Source of the DNA: an uncultured Elioraea sp.
GTDB taxonomy: Bacteria; Pseudomonadota; Alphaproteobacteria; Acetobacterales; Acetobacteraceae
Assembly (NCBI GenBank): GCA_938010425.1
Contig: CALLUO010000015.1
Location: forward strand, 1-64,000
Direction of reading: 5' to 3'
Length of the DNA: 64,000 nt
Below are positions 11,293-21,225 of the stretch, piece by piece. The notes under the pieces are model-generated. The model did not search any database and was not told where the DNA came from. It saw nothing but the letters and a program-made list of their open reading frames with translations. Position numbers and translations under genes: made by a program. Within the stretch, counting starts at the first letter, position 1; each line of letters begins with the position of its first letter.

Positions 11293-11538
11293 GTGGTGTC
11301 CGACGGGTTTGGCCCTCTCCTCACGAACGGCAGCTGCATCCCGATAACACCTGTCCTGCTTGGCTTCGCCGCCGGCACGGAGGATGCGTTGCGTGAGGCC
11401 GGGGCGCACCGGGTGATCGCCTCAGCTGCCGAACTCCTGCCCGTTCTCCAGACGACTCAAACGGTGTTCGCTTGCAGTCCAAAACGTCGGGTAACACCGC
11501 AAGGTCACAGAACCGTAATACATTCGTCACGGCACTGA
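11293..11538 (+). pseudogene. Possible remnant of a HAD-superfamily hydrolase C-terminus
   Basis: A short frame contains TEDALREAGAHRVIASAAEL and a following LLPVL, which resembles the last helix and strand of HAD subfamily IA hydrolases (phosphoglycolate- and phosphonoacetaldehyde-hydrolase-like). The catalytic N-terminal motifs (DxDxT) are absent, and the flanks do not extend the match in any frame. The next gene is an importer of the aminoethylphosphonate type, whose neighbours often include a phosphonatase-like HAD protein, so a decayed phnX-like gene is possible. The call rests on about 30 residues only. A spurious frame remains possible. Confidence 0.3.
11503..11530 (+). promoter_or_regulatory. 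Weak Pho-box-like 11-nt repeats upstream of the ABC importer
   Basis: GTCAC (11504), GTAAT (11515) and GTCAC (11526) repeat with exact 11-nt spacing, the helical phase of PhoB sites. The individual units match the CTGTCAT consensus only in part (4-5 of 7). They lie about 80-105 nt upstream of the binding-protein start. Phosphate-starvation control of a phosphonate importer would make sense. Confidence 0.35.
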
Positions 11539-11608
11539 CGCGAGCAGCGTGAGAAATTGGGTGGGGGGCGGAACCAGCCGTCCGCTTTTGGCACAAAGGG
11601 AACACAGA

Positions 11609-12625
11609 ATGGTACGCCGTATCGTGCTTGTCGCAGCGCTTGTTGCCATGGCTCTGCCTGCCGAGGCGCAGCGCACGCGGATCACTGTCTACACCGCCTT
11701 CGAGAACGACCAGCTTCCTGTCTTCAAGCAGGCGGCGGAGGCCGCGTTGCGCGATGTGGAGATTGTCTGGGTGCGCGACAGCACAGGCGTAGTAACAACG
11801 CGCCTGCTTGCGGAGAAGGACAACCCACGGGCAGACCTGATCTGGGGCCTCTCTGTGTTCAGCCTGATCAGGCTTGAAGCGGAGAACATGCTCGAACCGT
11901 ACACGCCGAAGGACGCAATGGCGCTTCGCCCGCAGTTCCGTTCTCCCCGCGACCCAATGACCTGGGTCGGGCTCGACGCCTTCGTCTCCGCCGTCTGCTT
12001 CAACACCGCGGTTGCGCGCCAGCGCAACCTGCCGCGTCCTGCCACCTGGAACGATCTGCTCAATCCTGCATTCCGCGGCTTGATCGCGATGCCGAACCCT
12101 GTCTCCTCCGGCACTGGTCTGCTGACGGTGGCGGGCTGGCTGAGCACCCGCGGCGAGGAGGCGGCCTGGGACTTCATGACGCGGCTGCACGAGAATATCT
12201 CCGTCTATACGCACTCAGGCAGTGCGCCGTGCAACAATGCCGCGCGCGGCGAGTACGCAATCGGCCTCTCCTTCGACATGCGCGCGGTCGCGCTGAAGAA
12301 CCAGGGCGCGCCCATCGAGATCATCGTGCCAACTGATGGCGTCGGCTTTGACCTCGAGGCTGCTGCGATCCATCGCGGGACGCGCCATCTCGATGCGGCG
12401 AAACGGCTGATGGATTTCGCCGTCTCGAAGGAGGCGATGGCGCTCTATGGCCGCTACTACGCTCTGCTTGGGCGCGAGGATGTGCAGCCGACGGTGCAGA
12501 ACTATCCGCCCGAGTTCGCCCAGCGTCTTGCGAAGGTGGACTTTGCGAAGATCGCTGCCGATCGCGATCGCATCCTCGCCGAGTGGTCGCGACGCTTCGA
12601 CGCCAAGTCCGCACCGCGCAACTGA
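11609..12625 (+). CDS. Periplasmic binding protein of an Fbp-like ABC importer (2-aminoethylphosphonate type)
   Basis: This is a type-2 periplasmic solute-binding protein of the ferric-iron/aminoethylphosphonate family, 338 residues. A Sec signal peptide (about residues 1-20, ending AEAQ) precedes TRITVYTAFENDQLPVF, the family opening. ATG 11609 was chosen because it starts the signal peptide and follows an AAAGGGAA stretch. The family also covers iron binders; the residues I can read show no clear pair of iron-coordinating tyrosines, so the substrate is not proven. The aminoethylphosphonate call comes from overall resemblance to PhnS-type proteins and from the fused double permease and HAD remnant next to it. 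It is the first gene of a three-gene operon. Confidence 0.8.
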   Translation: MVRRIVLVAALVAMALPAEAQRTRITVYTAFENDQLPVFKQAAEAALRDVEIVWVRDSTGVVTTRLLAEKDNPRADLIWGLSVFSLIRLEAENMLEPYTPKDAMALRPQFRSPRDPMTWVGLDAFVSAVCFNTAVARQRNLPRPATWNDLLNPAFRGLIAMPNPVSSGTGLLTVAGWLSTRGEEAAWDFMTRLHENISVYTHSGSAPCNNAARGEYAIGLSFDMRAVALKNQGAPIEIIVPTDGVGFDLEAAAIHRGTRHLDAAKRLMDFAVSKEAMALYGRYYALLGREDVQPTVQNYPPEFAQRLAKVDFAKIAADRDRILAEWSRRFDAKSAPRN

Positions 12626-12653
12626 CAGAGCTCGGGTAACGGCAAGAGTCGCC

Positions 12654-13766
12654 GTGGAAGGGTCGGTCGCCCGCGCGTCAACAAAGGGGCAGGCGTGCGC
12701 GACGGAACCATCCCTAATTGTCGAGCGAGTGACGAAGCGCTTCGGTGCTTTTGTCGCCGTCGAGGACGTTTCGCTGGTTGTGGGGCGAGGCGAGTTCGTC
12801 TGCTTCCTCGGTCCCTCAGGTTGCGGAAAAACGACTTTGCTGCGCGTCATCGCTGGCCTCGATCCACAGGATGAAGGACGAATCATTCAGGACGGGCGCG
12901 ATGTCTCTGCCCTGCCGCCATCGGCGCGGGACTTCGGCATTGTCTTTCAGTCCTATGCCCTGTTTCCGAACATGACAGTGGCAGCAAATGTCGGTTACGG
13001 GCTCGTGTCGCAGCGCAAGCCCAAAGCAGAAATCGACAGGCGCGTGCGTGAGCTGCTCGATCTTGTCGGGCTCGCAGACCAGGCTTGGAAGTATCCGGCC
13101 CAACTCTCGGGCGGCCAACAGCAGCGCGTCGCGCTGGCCCGCGCGCTGGCCTTGGACCCAGGTCTTTTGTTACTTGACGAGCCGCTCTCCGCTCTCGATG
13201 CACTTGTTCGCGCTCATCTGCGCGAGGAGATCAAATCCCTGCAGCGCCGCCTCGGCATCACCACGATCATGGTCACACACGACCAGGATGAAGCTCTTTC
13301 CACCGCCGACCGAGTGGTGGTGATGAACCGGGGCCGTATCGAACAGGTCGGCACGCCAGAGGAAGTCTACCGCCATCCGCGCACCTTGTTCGTCGCCGGC
13401 TTCGTCGGTCGTATGAACAGTCTTCCCGGTATCGTGCTCGATTCGGCGCATGTGCAGGTCGGAGCGGTTCAGCTTGCCTGCCGATCTGCCGCCGAGCGCG
13501 CTGCTGGAGATGCCGTGCACATCTGCCTTCGTCCTGAGGATCTCCTTCCCGCCGCACCCGCAGAAATCGGTACCCGGCTCCCCGCGACCGTTCGGGGCGT
13601 CGAGTATTTGGGCTCGATCGCGCGGGCGATGCTCGACGCTGCGGGCCTTCCGCTGGTGATGGAGGTGCAGGACTCGGCACTGCGTCGCCTCGCGCTTCGG
13701 CCTGGTGCTGCGATCGAGATCGTCATACCGCCGGATCGGGTGCTCCTGTTCGATCGCGCGGAGTGA
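12654..13766 (+). CDS. ABC importer ATPase (FbpC/PhnT-like)
   Basis: This is the nucleotide-binding subunit of the importer. Walker A GPSGCGKTTLLR, Q-loop FQSYALFPNMTV, signature LSGGQQQRVALARAL, Walker B LLLLDEPLSALD and the switch His in VTHDQDEAL are all intact. A C-terminal TOBE-like domain (about residues 240-370) follows, as in CysA/FbpC-type ATPases. GTG 12654 is the probable start, 28 nt after the binding protein; about 25 unconserved residues precede the domain, so a later start cannot be excluded. The stop is 3 nt before the permease gene. Confidence 0.88.
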   Translation: MEGSVARASTKGQACATEPSLIVERVTKRFGAFVAVEDVSLVVGRGEFVCFLGPSGCGKTTLLRVIAGLDPQDEGRIIQDGRDVSALPPSARDFGIVFQSYALFPNMTVAANVGYGLVSQRKPKAEIDRRVRELLDLVGLADQAWKYPAQLSGGQQQRVALARALALDPGLLLLDEPLSALDALVRAHLREEIKSLQRRLGITTIMVTHDQDEALSTADRVVVMNRGRIEQVGTPEEVYRHPRTLFVAGFVGRMNSLPGIVLDSAHVQVGAVQLACRSAAERAAGDAVHICLRPEDLLPAAPAEIGTRLPATVRGVEYLGSIARAMLDAAGLPLVMEVQDSALRRLALRPGAAIEIVIPPDRVLLFDRAE

Positions 13767-13769
13767 GCC

Positions 13770-15461
13770 ATGGCGGTCGTCGCCGCCGCTCGGGTCCGCC
13801 CCATCTGGTCGGCCGATGATAAGCTGCTGTTTGCTGTGGTCGCGGCCGCCGGGCTGTTCTTCACCGTTTTCTTGCTCTTCCCGCTCGCCACCCTGTTCCT
13901 CGAGAGCTTTCGCGACCAGCGCGGCGCTTTCGTCGGTTTCGCCAACTATCTGCGCTATTTCGAGACACCCTCCCTTCTCGATAGCCTCTGGAACAGCGTC
14001 TGGACGGCCGTGGTGACGACCGTCATCGTGATCCCGACTGCGTTCATCTTCGCCTACGCGATGACGCGCAGTGCTGTCCCGGGCAAAGCGCTGTTTCGCG
14101 CGACTGCGTTAATCCCGATCCTCGCGCCGTCGCTGTTGCCGGCGCTCGCCCTAATCTACGTGTTCGGCAATCAGGGTATGCTGCGGCACCTGCTGTTCGG
14201 CCACTCTATCTATGGCCCGCTGGGCATTGTGGTAGCGCAGGTCTTTTATACCTTCCCCCACGCGTTCCTTATCCTTGCCACGGCCCTCAGCGGCGCCGAT
14301 GCGCGTCTGTACGAAGCAGCCGAGGCCTTGCGTGCTTCGAGGCTTCGGGTGTTGCGCACCGTCACCCTGCCCATGGCGCGCTACGGTATGGTGTCGGCAT
14401 CGTTTGTCGTTTTCACCCTCGTCCTGACTGATTTCGGCATTCCGAAGGTGATTGGCGGATCGTTCCCCGTGCTAGCAACCGAGGTCTACAAGCAGGTGGT
14501 CGGCCAGCAGAACTTTCAGATGGGCGCTGTGGTGGGCGTGGTACTGCTGCTGCCTGCCGTGATCGCCTTCGCTGCCGACCAATGGGCGCAGCGCCGACAG
14601 GTGGCGGTGGTCGGCGCACGCGCCGTTCCCTTTGTTCCGAAGCGGCGTCCGCTGCGCGACGGTCCGCTATTCCTGTTCTGCGTGCTCGTCTCCGCCTTGA
14701 TGATCGGTCTGGTGGGCGTTGCCGTGTGGGGCAGCCTCGTGACGTTCTGGCCATGGAACCTAACGCTGACGTTGCGCAATTACGCGTTCGGCACCTTCAT
14801 CTCCGAGGGATGGGGTACGTGGTGGACGTCCGTTCGCCTCTCCTTCTGCACGGCAGTCATCGGTGCTCCACTGATTTTCGTCTTTGCCTACGCGATGGAG
14901 CGGGCGCGCAAGGGTGCCGTCGTGGCCTCCTTCCTTCGCTTTCTCGCCATCATTCCGCTTGCGGTGCCCGGGCTTGTGCTCGGCATCGCCTATATCTTCT
15001 TTTTCAATGCTCCCGCCAACCCTCTGGGCTTCCTGTACGGCACGCTGACCATTCTCGTGCTCAATTCGATAGTGCATTTTTACACAGTAGGGCATCTCGC
15101 GAGTCTTACTCAATTGAAGAGCCTCGATCCGGAGTTCGAGTCTGTATCTGCATCGCTTAAGGTGCCGATTTTGCGCACCTTCGCCAGAGTCATTCTGCCG
15201 ATGTCCTTGCCCGTCCTGCTCGATGTGGCGGTCTATCTCTTCGTCAATGCGATGACGACCGTCTCGGCTGTGGTGTTCCTCTACGCACCAGGCATCATGC
15301 CGGCCTCGGTCGCAGTGGTGCAGATGGACGAGGCTGGCTTCGCCTCACCCGCTGCTGCCATGGCAACGGTGATCCTCCTCACCTCAGCAGCGGTGAAAGG
15401 CGTGCAAGTGGCGGTTGATGATTGGCTCTCCGCTCGTACTCAGGCCTGGAAGCGGCGCTGA
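13770..15461 (+). CDS. ABC importer permease, fused two-domain (FbpB/PhnU-V-like)
   Basis: This 563-residue protein carries two tandem copies of the binding-protein-dependent permease domain (about residues 60-270 and 340-550), roughly twelve membrane segments in all. EAA-loop-like motifs occur in both halves (YEAAEALRASRLRVLRTVTL and FESVSASLKVPILRTFARVI). A single fused permease is normal for FbpB-type and aminoethylphosphonate-type systems, where one chain takes both permease positions. It overlaps the operon logic of the two genes before it and ends the operon. Confidence 0.88.
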   Translation: MAVVAAARVRPIWSADDKLLFAVVAAAGLFFTVFLLFPLATLFLESFRDQRGAFVGFANYLRYFETPSLLDSLWNSVWTAVVTTVIVIPTAFIFAYAMTRSAVPGKALFRATALIPILAPSLLPALALIYVFGNQGMLRHLLFGHSIYGPLGIVVAQVFYTFPHAFLILATALSGADARLYEAAEALRASRLRVLRTVTLPMARYGMVSASFVVFTLVLTDFGIPKVIGGSFPVLATEVYKQVVGQQNFQMGAVVGVVLLLPAVIAFAADQWAQRRQVAVVGARAVPFVPKRRPLRDGPLFLFCVLVSALMIGLVGVAVWGSLVTFWPWNLTLTLRNYAFGTFISEGWGTWWTSVRLSFCTAVIGAPLIFVFAYAMERARKGAVVASFLRFLAIIPLAVPGLVLGIAYIFFFNAPANPLGFLYGTLTILVLNSIVHFYTVGHLASLTQLKSLDPEFESVSASLKVPILRTFARVILPMSLPVLLDVAVYLFVNAMTTVSAVVFLYAPGIMPASVAVVQMDEAGFASPAAAMATVILLTSAAVKGVQVAVDDWLSARTQAWKRR

Positions 15462-15502
15462 GGCCTAGTCCGACCCTGCGGGCTGCGCGCTAGCCTCTCG
15501 GC

Positions 15503-16497
15503 ATGGCATGGCAGCAAAGGCTCAAGCAACCGGATAAGAACGCCATCGAGGCTGCTGTGGCGGAACTGACTTTCCGCTTCGGCGACCGATGCACAACCAA
15601 TCCGGCCATCTGCGAACGGCACGGCAGCGATGAGTCTTGGCATCCACCGTCCTCGCCCGACGCGGTCGTCTTCGCCGAAACCGTCACGGAGGTTCAGACT
15701 GTCATCGGCGTGTGCGCGAGGCGCGGCGTCCCGCTCATCGCGTATGGCAGTGGAACGAGTTTGGAAGGGCACGTTGCCGCCTTGGCCGGCGGCATCTCGC
15801 TCGACCTGTCGCGGATGAACCGCGTGCTCCAGGTGCGGGTAGAGGATCTCGACTGTACGGTGGAACTCGGCGTGACGCGCCAGCAGCTGAATGCCTATCT
15901 TCGCGACATGGGGCTGTTTTTTTCTGCTCGATCCAGGGGCTAACGTGTCCCTTTGGCGGCATAGCCGCCACGCGTGCCTCAGGCACCCATGCGGTGCGCT
16001 ACGGCACCATGCGCGATGTCGTCCTCTCGCTCGGTGTGGTGCTGGCGGACGGGCGGTTTATCCGCACGGGCCGACGTGCGCGTAAGTCCGCAGCCGGCTA
16101 TGATCTCACGCGTCTCTTCGTCGGCTCAGAAGGCACGCTCGGCGTGATTGTCGAACTGACCGTTCGGCAATCGGCATTCCTGAGCGGATCGCGGCTGCGG
16201 TTCTGTCGTTTCCCACCATGGAGGGGGCGGTGCGGACCGTAATCGAGGCCGAGCAGGAACGGAACCGGCTGTGGCGCACGCGACATGAGGCCTATTACGC
16301 GGCGTTGTCGCTTCGTCCGAGAGCGAGAGGCTGGCCTATCGACGTCTGCGTGCCCATTTCGGCGGCTTGCGGAGTGCATCCTGGAGACGAAGCGCGATCT
16401 CGCGCGATCGAACCTTCTGGCCCCACTGGTGGGTCATGTCGGCGATGGCAATTTCCATCTGGTATGTCTTGTTGATCCGAACAACGCGGAGGATCAG
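15503..16497 (+). pseudogene. Broken FAD-linked D-lactate/glycolate dehydrogenase (GlcD-like)
   Basis: The reading starts well at ATG 15503 with the FAD-binding PCMH domain: the frame holds VAYGSG-like [16 protein letters not shown] and [13 protein letters not shown]. It then stops after a frameshift near 15920. The match resumes in a second frame ([21 protein letters not shown] and [20 protein letters not shown], to about 16160), in a third ([18 protein letters not shown], to about 16350) and in a fourth stretch ([20 protein letters not shown], to about 16497). At least three frame changes are needed. The C-terminal region with the usual TGEHGIG motif is missing. Intact relatives have about 460 residues. 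It lies 41 nt after the permease, facing the decayed genes to its right. Confidence 0.82.
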
Positions 16498-16812
16498 TGG
16501 ATGAGCGTGAAGGGCGATGATGATCTGCTCGAGCTCGGCCATGGCCTGGTGCATCTTAACCCTGAGGAACGGAAGCTAGAGGTCATTGCGGAATGCGCGT
16601 CCGATCCGGCCGCGCAACGCCTCAGCCGTCGGCTGCGCAGCTGGGCTCGACAAGGTCGATGAGGAGGAATTCGCCCGCTGCGACGGCAAGGTCAATCGGC
16701 GCGCTCGCTCCGCCTGCCAATTCGATCGGGAGCACCTCGCCTTCAAGCTGCAGGATCAGGTGAGTGCTTGACATTCCCGCTCATAGGACGACGGAAACGA
16801 CACGGGAAACGA
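16498..16812. other. Gap between two pseudogenes; nothing recognised
   Basis: This stretch separates the broken dehydrogenase from the broken permease. Short frames exist on both strands but none shows a domain motif. It may hold unrecognisable ends of the two flanking genes. Confidence 0.5.
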
Positions 16813-17602
16813 TCAGGACAGCGAGCAGGATATAGGCGAAACGCGCGGCACAAAGCGGGCCGGCATGCTGGAAAGCCCAGGCGCGCCAAGCGGCACCGCA
16901 CAACAAACTAGGGCGAAGACCGCGCCCATTAGCAGAGCCTTCAAAGGCAAGAGGACGAAATCGTTTTCGCTCATCGCACGTACGACCTCCTTGAGAAAGG
17001 AGGGAAGTTCGAGCGGCCAGGCGCTGAACACGACATGCATGGCTCAGAGCTCGTCAGAGCCATCGCAACGAACAGTTCGGTCAGCGCCGGTGCCGCAATC
17101 GCGAAGGCGAGCAGGCTGCGCCGGACTAGGAACAGGAGCGGATCGATGCCTCTTGCCTCGAGAAGGCACAAGCGCGCGCTGCCACGGATCTCGGCGACTT
17201 CATGAGCGTCGTAGTGCCGTTGCGTCCAGAGCTCAGGAGCTCGACTACGAGCGGAGCCACTTCGCAAATGAGCATGCCAGCAATGACTTCGTTCACGAGT
17301 ATGTCCTGTCCTGCCGCGCTGAGCCGATAAAGGGTTTGAAAGACCGTGCCGATGCCGACAAGGACCGCTCTCCCGAGAACGGGGTGCAGTGTGTGCCCCG
17401 CGGCGGTGGCGAACGGCCGGCGCAGTTCGGCGCGTACCGGTTGGCGCCAGGAGAGGGGATCGGCCGCGGTGCGCAGAACCGCGACGCCCAACGCGGCAAC
17501 GAAGCACGGCAAACGTACTCCGCTGATAACTGCTGCACCGACAGCAGCCAGCGGACGGCGTAACATCCGTGCCTGAAGCGCCGCAGCCGCTGCGATTCTC
17601 AT
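16813..17602 (-). pseudogene. Broken MlaE-type ABC permease (lipid transport)
   Basis: Three leftward frames together spell an MlaE-like permease. The first (from ATG 17602) has HTLHPVLGRAVLVGIGTVFQ and VIAGMLICEVAPLVVELLSS-GRNGT, the core of the family. The second (about 17220-17050) continues with EARGIDPLLFLVRRSLLAFA, matching the family phrase MGIDPLRYLVLPR. The third (about 17040-16813) holds FVLLPLKALLMGAVFALVCC, the last membrane helices. Two frameshifts therefore break it. The start ATG overlaps the stop of the cyclase pseudogene upstream (ATGA at 17599-17602), so the two once formed a coupled operon. No MlaF or MlaD homologue was seen nearby. Confidence 0.75.
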
Positions 17603-19606
17603 GCCCTCGCCATCAGGAAGTCGGTCGCTGTCTCGCCGCTGCCTTCAAGCCAGAACCGACCACGACGCTGAACGAGGAAATCGTCCGTGCAAAGTACGTG
17701 GATCTGCCCGCTGGTCTGGATCATTCCTTCGGCCGCGGATCCGGCGAGCGCTCTTGTCGCATCGACTGCCTTGCTCCAGGCGTCGAAGCCGAAGCTTTCT
17801 TCCTCGACGATAGCGCCGACTGCTGACCCCATTGCGAGACCGATCCGAAATGCTGACCGCTGATCCGTTTCGACAAACAGATCGGTCAAGCTCTCCTGGA
17901 CGTGGAGCGCAAACTTTCCGATGTGCCTCGCCGCTCTCACAGGGTTGCCGTCGAAGCCGGAGGCGACGGTGCCGCTCGTGCGGGAAAGGCGGAGATAACC
18001 CATGTCTTTGCGCTCGATCAGTTTGCTGATCAGCTGCACGGCCTGCGTCACGAAAGGACGGCCTTCCGCGGTGGGGGCGGCGAGCGCAACTGGATCAGTG
18101 AACACGAGCACAAGCACCGCAAGATCGGAGAACCCGTCTACATCGTATCGCTCGCGCCCGACGCCGAGCGCAGCGAGACGGCCGCCAAAAGCGTTGCTTT
18201 GTCGACGCGGCTCCGCGTCCGAACGCTCCTGCCCGATGGAGACGTGCGGGACGCTCCAGCGGAGGGGCAGAAACGGCGCGCATACGCTTCTCTTGCCTGA
18301 AGCGGTGCGCAAGGCTCGCAGCCGAAGCGTTTGGGAAGGCGATAGCGCCGGCGTCATCGGCAGCTGGATCTTCGATTCAGAGAAGGGCGACCGTCTCGCC
18401 CACAGCGCGGAGAGCAACCGGAACGAAATACGAGATTCCCCGTACCACTAAACAGTTTTGCAAGAGTGCAGAAAACCACTCGGTGGCGTGCGATGCATTG
18501 ATCTCAACCTGGCTGGTGGCGAGCATGGCTTAGGCCTCACCGATAGTTTCTTCGGTAAGGCGGACCGCTGCCGCGTGCGGGCCCATTTCGGTGTCAAACA
18601 CATCATCGGCGATCACGCTGCGCTAATCGGCACTCAAACGCCATAGGCAGACCCGGCGGGCGGAGAGAGCGCGCGCCATGGTTCCCGGTGTGCGCAGCAA
18701 CCCGCGCGACGACTGCGGGCGGTGGCCTCCTGAGCGGTGGCAAGAAAGGAAAGCGCGGCGATTTGAGCGAGAGCGTTAGGCTGGTTCCGCTCTAGACAGG
18801 AGTGCACGCATCGGCGCGCCGGCTCTCGCAAACAAGAAGCATCGCCAGAACTAGGGCGAGCAATCCGAAAAGTGAGCGCGCGGACATCGCAGTTGGGCTG
18901 GTCCGGCCCACAAAGCCAACAAGATCGGCTTCAGGCACGACCAGCATCAGCGCCCACTCGCGGCCAATAACAGCATCGAGCGGCATCGATACCACCAAGT
19001 ACTCTTGTGCCCCGATCGCCATCATGCGTTGACCCGAGCCTTCAAGGCGGAGCCTGTCAAAGGCACGCGTCAGCACCGGATCCTGAAGTTGGTCGAGCCG
19101 CACTGGCCTCAGCAACCTTGCCGTTTTGGCGAATGGTGCGATCGGCATCGCGAAAGGCAAAGAGGCGGCCGGCGAAATCTTGGATCATCGCTTTGCCGCT
19201 TTCTCCGATGCGCAACGTGGCGAGGAAGAGGCGATCTGCGGGAGTGCCGTTAGGAGACTCACGCCGAAATCGCGCACGCATCCGGCACTCGGCCGAGCGT
19301 TTCGGTGGTGTACAACTCACTCATCAGGCTTACGGCCCGTTCCGCTGGACCAAGCCAAGCCGCAACTTTGGTCGCGATCCTCTTCGCCAGAGCCGATAGC
19401 ACCGTATCAGCGAGATTTAAGGCCTCCCGCTTGTTGCCAAGAAGGCGATCGAAGACCATGCCAAGCGCGGCCACGACGAGCGAAGCAGCGGCGACACAGG
19501 GAAAGACCGTTACCACGACGCACCGACGCAACTGGTTGTGCCACGCGCACAGATCGCTCGACACATCGATCACCACCTCACCGAGGACGGCACGCCTCTC
19601 TCGCAT
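17599..19606 (-). pseudogene. Broken sensor adenylate/guanylate cyclase (Cache-like, class III)
   Basis: About 2.0 kb of leftward sequence matches a membrane-bound class III cyclase in several frames. From ATG 19606: a membrane segment (VVVTVFPCVAAASLVVAALG) and a helical stretch with AAWLGPAERAVSLMSEL. Next come two frames of periplasmic sensor (Cache-like) sequence, around 19320-18870, ending in a second membrane helix (SLFGLLALVLAMLLV). The last frame (18417-17599) has a degraded catalytic domain with FRIGLAMGSAVGAIVEEESF and DDFLVQRRGRFWLEGSGE, where intact cyclases read FRIGIATG...VNTAARME. At least three frameshifts are needed. The metal-binding aspartates cannot be found intact. It was the first gene of a pair with the MlaE pseudogene. 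Confidence 0.7.
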
Positions 19607-19650
19607 GACATAAGCTCCAGCTACTCTGCTCGACGGCGGGAATGCTCGCG

Positions 19651-21222
19651 TCAACGGCTGAACAGCGTGCGCGGCAGCCAGGTTGTCAGGGGAGGGTAGA
19701 GGGCAGTGAGCGCAAGCCCCAACAGCTGCAGTACGACAAAGGGCACGATGCCGCGGTAAATCTGCGCAGTACGCACCTCGGCCGGAGCCACGCCACGCAG
19801 ATAAAAGAGCGCAAAGCCGAAAGGGGGGGTCAGGAACGAGGTTTGTAGGTTCACCGCGATCAGCACGCCGAACCAAATCGGATCCACATCCATCTGCAGA
19901 ATGATCGGACCAACGATCGGAAGGACGATAATCGTGATCTCGACAAAGTCGAGAAAGAAACCCAAGGCGAAGATAACGGCCATCACCGCGGCGACTGCTC
20001 CTGTCACGCCACCGGGCAGGGCGGAGAGGGCGGCATGCACCATGTCGTCTCCCCCGAGGCCCCGGAAAACGAGCGTGAACAGCGTCGCCCCGATCAGCAT
20101 GGCGAAGATCATGGCGGTGATTGTCAGCGTCGAGCGGGCGACGGTGGCGAGCACCCCAGCGCTGAGGCTTTGCCACAGCGCGTGCGCGAGCGCGATGGCA
20201 AGTCCTGCCGAGGCGGCGAAGGCGGCAAGCATGGCGGCGCGTTCGGCCGCCGTAGGGTCGGCGCGACCGATCCGCAGATCAAAGGAAGAGGTGAGCGCGA
20301 CGAGGGCGACGGCGGAAAGACCAGCGAGCCAGGACGGCCAGCGCGCCGGCGAAAGGCGCCGTGCGGCGAGCAGCATCGCGCCGGCGGCACCCACAGCTGC
20401 GGCCTCAGTTGGGGTGGCGATGCCGCCGAGGATCGAACCGAGCACGGAGACAATGAGCACGATCGGCGGCGCGAGGGCGGCCAGCACCGCGCGCCGTTCG
20501 ACCTTGCCACGCGCATCGGGAGGCAGGGCGGGGGCAATCTCGGGCCGCAACCAAGCCACCATCAGCTGGTATGCGATGTAGAGGGCGACGAGTAGGAGGC
20601 CGGGGATGAGAGAGCCCGCGAAGAGCTGACCGACACTGACGGTGGTGATGGAGAACTTACCCTGGGCGAGCTGGGCTTGCTGGTACGCGGCGGAGATGAT
20701 CTCACCGAGGATCACCATAACGGTGGAGGGCGGGATAATCTGGCCCAGCGTGCCGGCAGCGCAGATCGTCCCGCAGGCGAAACTGGTATCGTACCGGTTG
20801 CGCAGCATCGCCGGCAGGGCCATCAGCCCCATCGTCACCACGGTGGCGCCGACGATCCCTGTTGAGGCAGCCAGCAGGGCACCGACCACCGAGACGGAGA
20901 CAGCAAGCCCACCCCGCACGCCGCCGAATAGCCGTCCCATAGTCTCCAGCAAGTCCTCTGCGATCTTCGACCGCTCAAGCATCATGCCCATGAAGACGAA
21001 GAGGGGGATCGCGATCAGCACCTCAGAGGTCATGATGCCGAAGATGCGCGGCGCAAGCGCGCCAAGCAAAGCTGGCGAAAACACGCCAAGCGCCCAGCCG
21101 AGCGCACCGAACAGGATGGCCGAGCCGGTGAGGATGAAGACGACTGGAAACCCTGAGAGGATGCCCACGCAGAGTGCGAGAAACATCAGGAGATCGAGAA
21201 CACCGCCTAGCCAGTGGGTCAT
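19651..21222 (-). CDS. TRAP transporter large permease, DctM family
   Basis: DctM is the main translocation channel of a tripartite ATP-independent periplasmic transporter. The protein has 523 residues with 13 or more hydrophobic segments. Family phrases seen include IPLFVFMGMMLERSKIAEDL, ICAAGTLGQIIPPSTVMVIL and, near the end, NLQTSFLTPPFGFALFYLRG. A hydrophilic insert and extra helices near residues 240-350 make it longer than the usual 430 residues; this is common in the subgroup that serves DctP proteins of the keto-acid type. It is the last gene of a leftward operon and is 3 nt from dctQ. Confidence 0.93.
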   Translation of the reverse strand: MTHWLGGVLDLLMFLALCVGILSGFPVVFILTGSAILFGALGWALGVFSPALLGALAPRIFGIMTSEVLIAIPLFVFMGMMLERSKIAEDLLETMGRLFGGVRGGLAVSVSVVGALLAASTGIVGATVVTMGLMALPAMLRNRYDTSFACGTICAAGTLGQIIPPSTVMVILGEIISAAYQQAQLAQGKFSITTVSVGQLFAGSLIPGLLLVALYIAYQLMVAWLRPEIAPALPPDARGKVERRAVLAALAPPIVLIVSVLGSILGGIATPTEAAAVGAAGAMLLAARRLSPARWPSWLAGLSAVALVALTSSFDLRIGRADPTAAERAAMLAAFAASAGLAIALAHALWQSLSAGVLATVARSTLTITAMIFAMLIGATLFTLVFRGLGGDDMVHAALSALPGGVTGAVAAVMAVIFALGFFLDFVEITIIVLPIVGPIILQMDVDPIWFGVLIAVNLQTSFLTPPFGFALFYLRGVAPAEVRTAQIYRGIVPFVVLQLLGLALTALYPPLTTWLPRTLFSR

Positions 21223-21225
21223 CGC

